A stretch of 64,000 nt of DNA, taken from Micromussa lordhowensis (lineage: Eukaryota > Cnidaria > Anthozoa > Scleractinia > Lobophylliidae). The stretch lies in contig OZ026597.1 in assembly GCA_964020085.1 (NCBI GenBank), positions 24,445,472 to 24,509,471 on the forward strand, read 5' to 3'. Both the position numbers and the translations under genes were made by a program. This document shows, one piece after another, positions 22,201 to 34,000 of the stretch (position 1 is its first letter; each line of letters begins with the position of its first letter). The notes below the pieces were generated by a model. It made no database searches. It was not told the origin of the DNA and saw only the letters and a list, made by a program, of their open reading frames with translations.

Positions 22201-25025
22201 GAGTTTGACAAAGCATGGGTTCATATTTTGGCTAGAGATACCCATGGCAATACCAAACAAGCCTGATATGCTATGCTTCTGAAGAATTCCATTAAAGATA
22301 TCAGTAGGTATTTACCCAGAGTTGGCTGTAATATTGCAGTATCAGGTCAGTGACTTGATATCGCAGCATAGTACAACAGTAGATTGGATACAGTAACACA
22401 TGAAAGTAGTGCTAAAGAGCTTAATTATGTGAATGATAAACTAGAGTTTCATCCGTAGACTTAAAATTGGAATCGCATTAATTGTGGCCAGTTTCTGTCA
22501 GTATAGGTAGTCGCATGAATGCAAGTGTGATAAAGGATTTACACTCTGAGTGATAGTTGAGAATTCTCTTGCATGAGCCTTTAGGCAAGTAATTAATTGC
22601 TCTAGCTGAGAGCAAAGTAGGCAATGCGCAAGCAACTGTAGGCAAAATGCAAATAAAGGGGTAACCATGGCAACCTCCCAAGGATCACCTCCCCCTGGCA
22701 CCTGTCACACTGAATTCTCAGTGGAGAATAAGTGTTCTTACCTGGACACAGGGCCCACCATGAACCAATGGGCGGGTGGGAGGAAGCAAACCAAAGTCAA
22801 AAGTGACAAAGCTATGCAAAGCAAGACCACGATGGCAAAACCACACAGCAATGACCCGACTTGCCCAAGGCAATTATTTGCTGGCCAACAGCAGATCTCC
22901 CAGTTAACTCTGATTATTGATAATCTCATTTAAAAACTAACAATACAATTAATTGGTCTGCTCTGAGCCAAACTCAATGAAGTAATTTCTCAGTCATATA
23001 ATGATGCAATAATTCATCTCCAAAGACTAACTTTGAATCGTTGTTTCTTGAAGGGATACACGGCCAAATTATAGAAATGAATTTACAGTACAAGTCCAAT
23101 TAAGGTATGGTTATTAATAAGTTATTTGCAAATAGTCAGAGGTTTCATTAATGTTTTCAGCAGGGAGGCAATTAGATTTCACAGGCAGGAAAAATTTTTT
23201 GAACTTTGATTTTTATAAGAAAAGTATTTTTCTCCCCCGATCGTATAACCAGGTAGACAAAACTGACCTCACAGCTGGAAATTTGCCTGGTGACCAGCCC
23301 TTAATAAAACCCCTGGTTACAGTAACTGTTGTTTCTGGCATCATTTGTCAAGTTCTACATCATCTTTAAATTAGTGCTAGTCTCTAATTAGTGTTATTGT
23401 TTTAGTTAAACATTAGTTTCGGTATTATTCTGATTGAAGTGTTTAAAAGAGTACTTTTTACATTCATGTAGAAAAGGAATTCCCTCATTAGAAATGCACA
23501 TCTCTATAGACAAGGGAGGTGAAAAGAAACTACCAGATTTTTACTTCCTAAGGTCATAGAATTTGTTTTCAAGATGCCAGTGCTTGGTTGGTTTTGGTGC
23601 CATCCGTCGTCTTCCATCATCATCCCCAGAGTCTGGTGTTCTTCATCCCTTGCACCATTGACATCTTGTTATCTGGTTTTGTTACCATGGCAAGAGTGTT
23701 TCTATGGGGTGGTGTTGTTAGCCCCATGCTCACTTTCCTCCTTTCTCATCTGCACTTGGGACCAACCATGGCAGGGTTACCAGCTTTTTAGATTATTAAC
23801 TTTTTTAACCAGATTTATAATCCTGGTCTTAGACAACACACCATGGATAACATACACCAAAAAGAAATTGATGGAACTGCCAATTGTAGTCAGTAGTGCA
23901 GGTCTTTTAATTTTGTAACATATTCTGTTAAACGCTTCTTTATTTTATACACTGTATGCCTATTGAGTTTTCATTAAATTATTGAGAAAATTCCTAGTTC
24001 TGGATTCAGCAAATAAATTGATATAATTAAGATGTTCTTTATTTGCAGATTTTGTTTATTTGAAACAAGTTGTGAACAAGAGGACAATTTTCCTTCTTCT
24101 CTTTGTATAAAAGTTAATGGAAAAATATGCCCTTTAACAGTATGTGTTGTTCTGTTTTGATTTGTACTTACAGTAGGTGGTTTAACTGTTATTATAAAAT
24201 TACATCTTGATAATGGTATCATAATACTCTCCACTTCACATTTACCCTTTGAAAGAGACTCCCCACAATTCAGACACGGAGTCAGTTAATGTACCTGTAG
24301 ACCTGTCATGAGAATAATGTGGTGTTGGTGTGTTAGACAGAGACTTGGATAAAGACTAATTTTTTAAAGGCAAGATATCCATGACATAGCTCTTAAGGAC
24401 GTTCGCGCCCAAAAACTTCCCACGCACAGATTTTTTTAAAACTTTGACTGACGGTAGAAAATGATAAGATTAGATAAAAAACGTAAAAAAAATCGGGGGT
24501 CACCGAACTCGTTTTCAAGATAAAGCGTAGCTCAGACCATAGCATTTCTACGATTCTCAGTCATTCGAGGCGATTCTGGCCGGATTCATTACTATCGGCA
24601 TATATTTAAGTTGAAGAATCATCTCTAAGCTATGAGTGTTTAACACGGCTTCTATAGGCCTAGTTGATAGATCTTTGCTACATATGTCATTAAATCTGCT
24701 AGAATTAGCCTTAAAAAAGACAACTTCTAAGTCTCGCACACCTGTCTCCATGTACCAATTCGACCCTTTTTTAATAGTATATGACAAATAATTACAACTT
24801 CCCACACACAGATTTTTTTGGTTTTTTAGTATAATGTAGAGAGTTAAAAAAGGAAGTGATCTGCCGAAAAAAAAGTGGGGGTCACCGAGCTTCCAACAAA
24901 AATATTCGCACACCAAGTTAACGCAAAGGTCATCAGCTCTATATTTTGTTAAGTTTTCGACTCGGTGCGCGCGCTTGAAAATGACGTGGCACGCGCGTGA
25001 CCAATGAATAGCGTGCGCACTAGAG

Positions 25026-25059
<34 letters not shown>

Positions 25060-28000
25060 TCCACTGTCCAGAACAACAAGGCATCCATAGCAGAAACTGG
25101 GAGTATTTATTTGGTAACCTGACAAAACTGATACCATACCAGCCCATCCAGAGATATGCAGTAAGATTAGCTTTGATGGAAAGTATACCCCTTTATCTGG
25201 TTACCTGTACACCTTCATGTGACAAATACAGATGATTTGTTTCAATCCATGTTTTACTGTGATTGATTGAAACTTTTACTTTCAGGGGAACACGTCACAA
25301 CACTGCAATCCTAATACTGAATCAAAAAGGCCTAGTAAGCCAGTAAATATAACTCCATTGTGTCGACTTTCACCAACTGTAGCGAATCATATTCACATTA
25401 CCTGGACTCCAAAATATGGGCAGGTAAGGGTACTAATTAAAGTCAAGTTTCATTATGTGTAACTGTTTTGTGTAAGCTATTTCCAAGAGTTATTTGGTAG
25501 AAAAGCGCAGACAAAAACTGATTGCATCTCTGACTTTTTGTGTCATTGAACAGAGACATGTGGTAACAGCAAAACTAGTAAGAGCTGTCACATCAAGCTG
25601 TTTAATACAGAGACTGAAGGCACATGGCTACAGAAATCCTGATCATTCAAGAGCATTGAGTAAGTTCTACATAACTATCTAGGTGATCACTGATTTCAAG
25701 ATCCAAGTCAATTCTTCCATGGTTTACCATTTTGTGTGAGTGCTGCGACTTTTCATATTCTGTAGATTTGGACACAAATCGTTAGAAAAAATTCAATGGA
25801 TGACAAATGTATCTGACAATCTTTTGTGATCTTTGAAATCCTCAAGAAATGGGTAGCATGAATGGCATAGTGGTGTGAGTGATCTCCCTCACCAATGTGG
25901 CCTTGGTTCAATCTTGGCTTGGTGTCATGTACACAACTTTTAGTTTGCCTCACTTCAAGAGGTTTTCTCTAGTAATTCTCTCTATTTCCAAATTCCAATT
26001 CAACCTAGATAAAGGACTTGCAAAGACTGCAATATGTTTTCAATCTTTGGAAGTTTTCCTTCCATGACTTTTGGCAGATAGCATATATCTTTGGCATTGG
26101 TAAAACTGATATATAGATCAGAGGAGGGCGTCTGTAAGCCTAAATATAAAATTACCGTCAGCTTCAGCTGATCAAGCTTAAAGTCTGATGTTTGTTGTTT
26201 TTTATTCAAGTCAAGGAAAAGTTGGCCCATGACCCGGACAGTGAAGTAGCCACCACAAGTCTACGAGTCTCGCTTCTCTGCCCAGTGAGTAAAGTTTCAT
26301 GTAAAATATTAATTATTTGTTTGTTTTAATTACAGCTGTTGATTGTTGAGACTAAACATGTAGTACATTCTTTTCACGATGATCCTTGGGTTTGTCAGCA
26401 CTCCAAGATAACCATTTTGGTTGCCATGGCGATTTGGTGAATAAATTTGGCGACTAGTGCAGAACAAACCTAATTGCTCATCCACAAGATTTTTTGTAGT
26501 ATAATCACTAAGCCAAATGAATTCAACCACAGTTTTTACATGCTTGCAAGTCCCTTGCCTGTTTGTTTTTCTTTTTATTAACTTTCTTGAACAGTAGTTA
26601 AAACTGAAGGCATGGCTGATCATTGCAGTTATACTCACAACTTAAGCAGCTGTGAAATTTAAGCTTAAACTTGTATCTTCACCACGTATGGGTATATTAT
26701 GAACTCGCAATGTGACCAGCTCCCAATTGGCTTGATAGCTTAGTTGGAAGAGCACTGCTCCGGTATGGCAGAAGTTGTGGGTTCAAATCCAGTTCAACTT
26801 AGATAAAGGACTTGCAAAGACTGCAATATGTTTTTAATCTTTGGAAGTTTTCCGTCCTTGAAGAGCTCCACCGGTATCGCAGAAGTCATGGGTGCAAATC
26901 CCGTTCAACTTTGATAAAGGACTTGCAAAGACTGCAATATGTTTTCAATCTTTGGAAGTTTTCCTTCCATGACTTTTGGCAGATAGCATATGTCTTTGGC
27001 ATCAGGTAATGTGACCAGCTCCCAGTTGGCTTGATAGCTCAGTTGGAAGAGAACTGCTCAGGTATCGCAGCTGCTTAAGTTGTGAGTATAACTGTGATGA
27101 TAAATCATTTCTTCTTATCTTCCTCTGCGGTTCATATATATGATATTTCATATATTTACTAGTAGTTAAGATTGTTCAATTAAAAAAAAAGCAGTTTGGA
27201 AACCCAAAAAATAACAATGGTAGAACCTTCTTCCAACAATTTCAATATGGACTTGTTGTAGTATCAGCTCCATGTATATAGTGGCACGAGTATCCTTCAG
27301 TCTTTGAAAACTCCAAATTTGTCTTAGTGGCAACCATTTCACAGGAGGAGGTTGCCAAAAGGTGACTTCTGAAAAACTTGAGCTTGGAACCCTGTTTGTG
27401 TAGAGTCTGGGTAAAGTATTCACAGAAGTAATATACATGCATCAAACACAAGAGACCATGTTTTTGCAGTTTTTCAGACATCAAAAAAGACTAAAAGTTG
27501 TAAGAAAATGGAGAAACAAAATCTTAAAGATCTAGGCTAATATGACCTCAGATACCCAAACACCATGGCAGTCATGATTTCCTTTCTTTAAATTTGACGA
27601 CAAGTCCAGTGAGTTGACTTGAAGCAGTAAATTCTGCCCAATGTGTAATGGGTCATCAGTTGCTCAGTGAAATTTGTGTCAATTTAACTTAATTTCCAGC
27701 TCTAGGAGTATGTTTTCTCTCATTTCACTGAATTTGAAATAAAAGCTAAATTAAAAATTGAAGCGTAGCCAGGATGGGACATATTAAAAAGATAAAAAAC
27801 TGAAATCAACCACGTCACTGATGTTCTAAGAGTCAACAACTATCCCTCCTATGTTGTTTCCAACATCTTAAAGCGGAAATTTTCCAAACCGCCCGCTCTA
27901 GCCATTCCTATGCCTGAAGAATTGGTCTGCATGTTTTTTAAATGGGCCGCACCTCAAGAGAATTCTAACAGTTTTGCCGTTCTTCCCTTCATCAATGGTG

Positions 28001-31000
28001 TCACGCAACCACTGACAAGAATTCTTCGAAGGCACGACATTCAAGTTGTAAACAAGCCCTTAAAAACTTTACAGCAAGAATTTCCTTCTCCCAAATTCAG
28101 ACCACCTATCGAACATCAACCCAATGTGATCTACAAAATACCCTGTGCCGATTGCGGTTGGTGCTATGTAGGCGAAACCGGCCGGTGTTTTGAGACCCGT
28201 AAGAAAGAACACGTCAGGAATGTCAAAACATATGCTAACGGATCTAACATTGCGAAACATGCGTGGTCATCCGACCATCGCATAGATTTTGACAATTCTA
28301 GTGTCATTGACAAAGGCTCATTTCGTATCAGAAAAACATTGGAGGCTTGGCACACCTCTGCTACCAAGCATGCGGACAATAACTCTAAGCCACTCCCGAA
28401 CCAGTATTGTATTCTTTTTAAACAATAATCACTAGTTTACACGTTTATACTTTACTTTTGTTTTTTCCATTGTTTTATTCCACGTTTTTTGCATATATTC
28501 GATCATTTCGTATTCCATTTTTATCCGTTGAAGGTTGTAGACTGACAGCCGAAAGCTCATTTTAGTTCTTATTTTTAGCCAGCGAACGTTTTTTATCTTT
28601 TTAAAAGCTAAATTGTCTGCGGTGGTATAAATACTTTAAAGGGCTCAAAGTTTGTATTTTAAGCAACATGCAAAGCCTCACTCTACAAATACTCAAATAC
28701 CCAACATGAAATTAAGAAATTTTCACTAGACTATAAATGTGAGATTTTGATTCATTGTGGTATTACTGTTCTTTCAGCTTGGCAAGACACGGATGACCCT
28801 TCCTTGCAGGTTAGTAGTTTCTGAGGGTGACTAATGTTAAAGCTTCACATTGTTTATGTTGGCACTTGCACGTACTTCTCAGGCCATGAAATGGCCATGT
28901 TTTTTGTTATATATTTCTTATGTGTTTCCATGGTCATCATCAGTCCTTGTTACACCATGGACTGCATAAGGCCTGTGTGCTTTAATCTCCAAAAAACCAA
29001 ATTCATCAAATTCAAAGGATGATTGTACTTTTATCCATAAAATGCATGCATAAATATTAAGATAGTTATGGACAAAGATAATTGTTTGCATATAAAATTA
29101 ATTGGTTTTGCATTACTTTTATGTTATGCAAGTATGATTACGCTCTACACGAAGATCTCTAATCTACAACTCTTTTTCATGTTATGTTTGAACCATCTGT
29201 CAACAGAGCCATCACTTGCAGCCATTTACAGTGTTTTGATGCAGCCTTGTATTTGCAGATGAATGAAAGGTATTATGATTCTTACCATTAAAATGTTTAT
29301 TTCCAAAAGAAATTCCATGTTGAGAGGGTAGGTTTGCCATCTAGGACTCACTTATTTTCTGATATAGTATTTCAATTTTCTGAAGTTTTTATCGTGTGAT
29401 ACTATTTATAATGCAAGTATTCTAAAGGATTATAATGCTTGGGACGTCCCTCTGCCTTGAACTTGAAGTCCCCCTATAGTGGTACTTTGTGTGGATATAT
29501 GCATTTGAATCATTTTGTCACGCCATTGTTTCAACTTGAAATCACGTGGGCAAATCACATTCAATTTCAGTAGCGTTCAGTCGCACCAAATTGTACTGCA
29601 TGATGTTGTCATTGTTGTGCTGCGTGACATTGTCAGAGATTATGAAGTTAAAATGCAAACATACAAGGCCCATGTGCCTGCTCTGAGTCAAAACTTCTGT
29701 CCATTTTACATGTCACACATTTCATAGAAATTCTAGTGATATCTGGCTTAAATTTTGCTCAGATGAATTGCATCTTGTCCAATGCAAACTCAACAGAATT
29801 TGTGTTAGACTTCTTTAATCATCCAGTTATTCATCAGGCCCGGGTTGTTCGAAAGGGGGATAACGCTATCCACCGGATAAATCATCATCCAGTGGATAAC
29901 ATGGTTTGTTTTGTTAACACTTATCCACTGGATAGTGATTTATCCAGTGGAAAGCATTATCCAGCCTTTGAACAACTGGTACCAGTTGTTTTGACCTTTT
30001 AGTTGTATGGTAAAACAATACCAGGTAGGGATATGATTTGTCCTACAAGTAGATATAGGTAGTTTATTATGCAATTCCTTAAACCCTAATTTTTGTTTTC
30101 ATTGTTCATGTAGAAAAACAACATGGATTTGTCCTGTTTGTGATCAGAAAGCAACATTTGGAAAACTTGTATTGGATGGGTAAGAGTCTTAAATACTTCT
30201 TGGTCTTGTTTAAGAAGAACTAAACAAGGTTGTTGAGAAAAAGGAATACACCATAAATGATATGACCAAGTGGTTTGTATTTTGCAAACAGTGTACATTT
30301 TGCATTTTAAGTGTTAACAAGATCCTCTCTGACCTGTGATCGTATTAAAATTGCCATGAGGAAAAGCACTTGAAAGTTACTTATACACTAATGTCGTCTT
30401 TGCTTAATTTTATAAGGTGGTACCATTTACAGCTATCTTTCTGACAATATTTTTTCAGTCAGGTGCTCTATCTCAGGTGCTCTATCTCAATTTAGGAGCT
30501 ACCTGGTAGTTTCTTAATGAATGGTTAATCTGCTAGATCTCATCAAACACACTGATTTATGGGTAGACATTACCATTTCAAGTTGCAAACAGTTCAACTA
30601 TCTGGAGAATTTAGGTTATGGACTTCCTTCACTTTAGAAAGACATACATTAGGTAATTTTAGCAGGGTTGTAGCTAAGATGTGCAATGAACTGGTCACCA
30701 TTTTTAATGAGACCTTTTTCATTTAGACAGTTCAATATGGTTCAGATATCAAATGATTGTATGGTGTAACCTAAAAACCATTCGCTGTCTTTTATCGAGT
30801 GATTGCCCAATCACCTCATTCTCAGCCCGCAAATTTCAGCGGCAGCCGGCAGTTAGCGAAAATCCTGTTTTAGACTGTTGGATCTAATAAACAGGGCTTT
30901 GTTGTTTCACTGCAGATTGTTTAAGGAGATTCTAGAAGCAGCTGTAAATTGTAATGAGATTTCATTTCACGAGGATGGTTCATGGAGGCCAATAAATGAC

Positions 31001-34000
31001 TTGCAAGGTATTAAGCACATTAAATTTTGTCTTCATTTTGTACTGGAAAGGTTGTTGAACTACATGAAAGGAAATGAAGGACCCCACTAATTTGAACTTG
31101 GTTACTTTGAACTCAAAACCATTTCCCCTGAATTTGTCCTTTCAGTCATTTTCTACCGGCTGTTTCAAATTAGCAGGGTTCAACTGTAACTGGAAAGGAC
31201 CTAGATGATAATTATTTCAAGAACTTTTCCTTTGTGCCAGGTTACTGCTGTTGTAGCCTTATTTGAAACAGTTTGGAAATTTGCTACATGTTTTGGCATT
31301 CAAGTGAATATATGAAAGATCATATATTTGAACTGCAGATAGTCTTAGTCTGCTGTTCAACCATGTATTGAAATTCATGTTTTATCATGTGTTCATATAA
31401 ATCTATGGCACAGAGAATATGAAGAGGTCAAACCATGTTTTATACTGTCTTATTTAAACTGTGATCATTCCAGAGTACTCAATAAACATAGAAAACAATT
31501 TATTAATCTATTTCATGTTCTCAAATGTTGGTGATGCACATTTCATATTCTGCAGAACAAGAAAGCAAAAAAGCTCTGAGTTCTCTGGTAGCCACTACAG
31601 TTTTATCAACACCAGACAGAAGTGTGACTACAAGCAAACAACACCTGCAAGGTGTGTTGCAGTGGAGTTGATATTCTTTATTTTATTTTTGTCTTTTTCT
31701 GTTGGTACATAGTACTTGCTCCTGATATCATGCCAGGAAAAAAAAAACCAAGTCCAGTTCCCCGGAGCAAGTAAATTTTGCTCTTGGACAAGTGAAAGCA
31801 GAAGTTTGGTGGTCTGATGGGCAAGTGAAATTAGCCTTTAGTAGTCTTGTCATAGTCTATCACTGATTACAGACAGTACCTAGTAAATTATGTAGTCGAT
31901 AAGGCATGAACATTGCATGCCTATTGAACAAGTTGTATTTTAGTTGGGACAACTGAAAACTGAAATGTACTGGCCCACTATAGCAACTGGATTTCATTAT
32001 GTTTTTCCTGCCCTGGGTATGCAACACTGTTTTCTAGCTGGCTGCACAATGAAATTATGAGGCGATTATTTTTTATCGTAAGAGTCTTGGGTAGCATGGT
32101 CCTCATTTATCAAATTATAAACGTCTTTGTTAACATGGAATTTCTTTTTTCCTGCAGCTGATTTTGTGTCAATTTAATTAAGAAAACATGTTCCCTGTTT
32201 CTATCGAGTTTTAGTATAAATCTACCAGCATTCTACCACAAATGCTGTTTGCTGATTGGCTACGCTACTCACTATCTATTCTATTATAGATAGTGAATAG
32301 CATAGCAGTGTATGCTTGTCAACAAAATGACGACTGCTTCTTGGCATTTTTTTGAACGGTCTTTGAAGAGGATTTAGATAAAGTTTTGAACGACTAGTAG
32401 ATTTATAGTAAAGCAATTAGATTATTTGCTCTGGATTTCTACGCATGATAGTTGACTCGGGCTGTGCCCTCATCAACTATCGCGCAATAGAAATCCAGAG
32501 CTCATAATCTAATTTTTAAACTGAAACACAGGTGAAATTTTTCTATTTTATTAGAAAATACAGTGGCGGAAAAAAGTAAAACAACTTGTGTGCTCGCACC
32601 ATCCTAACGTCAACAGCTCATGCTAGTTCTGTGTTTCTATCGAGTTTTAGTATAAAATCTACTGGTGTTCTATCACAAATGCCATTCTCTGATTAGCTGC
32701 GCTACTTACTCTTGTAGATAGCGAGTAGCATAGCAGTGTGTGCTGGGAGCTGCTGCTTTGTTTTTTTCAAAGTGTCTTTGAAGAGGATTTAGATTAAAGT
32801 TTTTGACCACTAGACGACTACTAGAGTTAGATACTTAAACAACTAGATTATTTGCTCTTGATTTATATGCATGATAGAAATCTCGAGCTCTTAATCTAAT
32901 TGTTAAATAGAAACACGATTTAAAACCAATCAGCACACTTATTTTCTTTGGGCTATTTTCTAGACTATTTTAGTGGTTTAGAAGGATTTCCACCAGCACA
33001 AAAAGATTGGAAGGATGACTTTTCATTTGTTCACATGTTTTTGCTGGTGGTGGTGGTGATGTGTCTCTTCTTGTTTTCATGTAGCAGAGTCACAGGATGA
33101 TGGCAAAAAGAATGAAAAAGAAGTTCAAGTCATTGACCTCACTTTAGACAGTGATTCGGAAAGTGATAGGAATGATGACGATGATGATGATGATAATGAC
33201 AACAGTGAAGAGTTTTCTGAAGAGCGGGATTTAAACACACCGAGGTAAATGGGTAATTCAGGTTCATCTCCCACAGTGAGGAAAGTACATAGAAGTGTGT
33301 AGAAATCTCAATGCATTATTCGCAATTGGACGTCAAAAAGATTAGATAATTCCCACGTCAAGAAGCAGGTGACTGCAAGCACGATGATATAAACCTTATG
33401 ATCTTACTTATTATAATCATATAAGAAATGTAATTAGGCTTGATTTCCAATGCTCTATCTGAGTCTGATCTACATTCCTCACTTTCGGGGGAAGGAGCTT
33501 GGGGCCTTTTCCAGAACAGCAGCTGGTAATCAAGCCTCAGATGAAGTGCAAGTGATGATAGGTTGTTTTTGTCTTCATGTAGGCCATCTTTTGGTGTTGG
33601 TGTATCAGGAATGAAGAGACCACCCAGCTTGAACACAATGGTGTTTCCAACCAATACCAACACTATCCCTGGATCATCAGCTTCATCGCTTTTGAATCCA
33701 AACTTCTTTCCTTCTCCACTGGATTTCGCATGTCAAGGTAAGTGCTATACATTAGTGCATATTTAGTAAAGTCTTGTTAATTATATATTTTCTCTCTTCA
33801 TGTCTGGAAATGTCTTCCATGTGAAGTTCATCTGGGTAACATGTCAAGATACAATAATACTATTTGTCTTGGTATGAACTGTGTCTGTTAATATATATAG
33901 ATTTAGCCAAGCCTAAAAGCGAAGCTCCTGGACCGGGTTGTTCAAAGCCAGATTAAGCTAACCCAGGATAAGCAAGAATTTTGACTTGAGTTTTGTAACT

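Noticed and set aside
24557..25039. 160-codon minus-strand frame as a host gene
   Set aside because: It lies wholly inside a TTAA-flanked transposon; reported as element content instead.
26736..26800. Functional tRNA gene
   Set aside because: A and B boxes are present, but the acceptor and anticodon stems do not pair and the unit is fused to a repeated body; a SINE head.
31730..31995. Possible relative of the GGCAAGT-rich element at 1146
   Set aside because: Only short shared words; no paired ends could be found.
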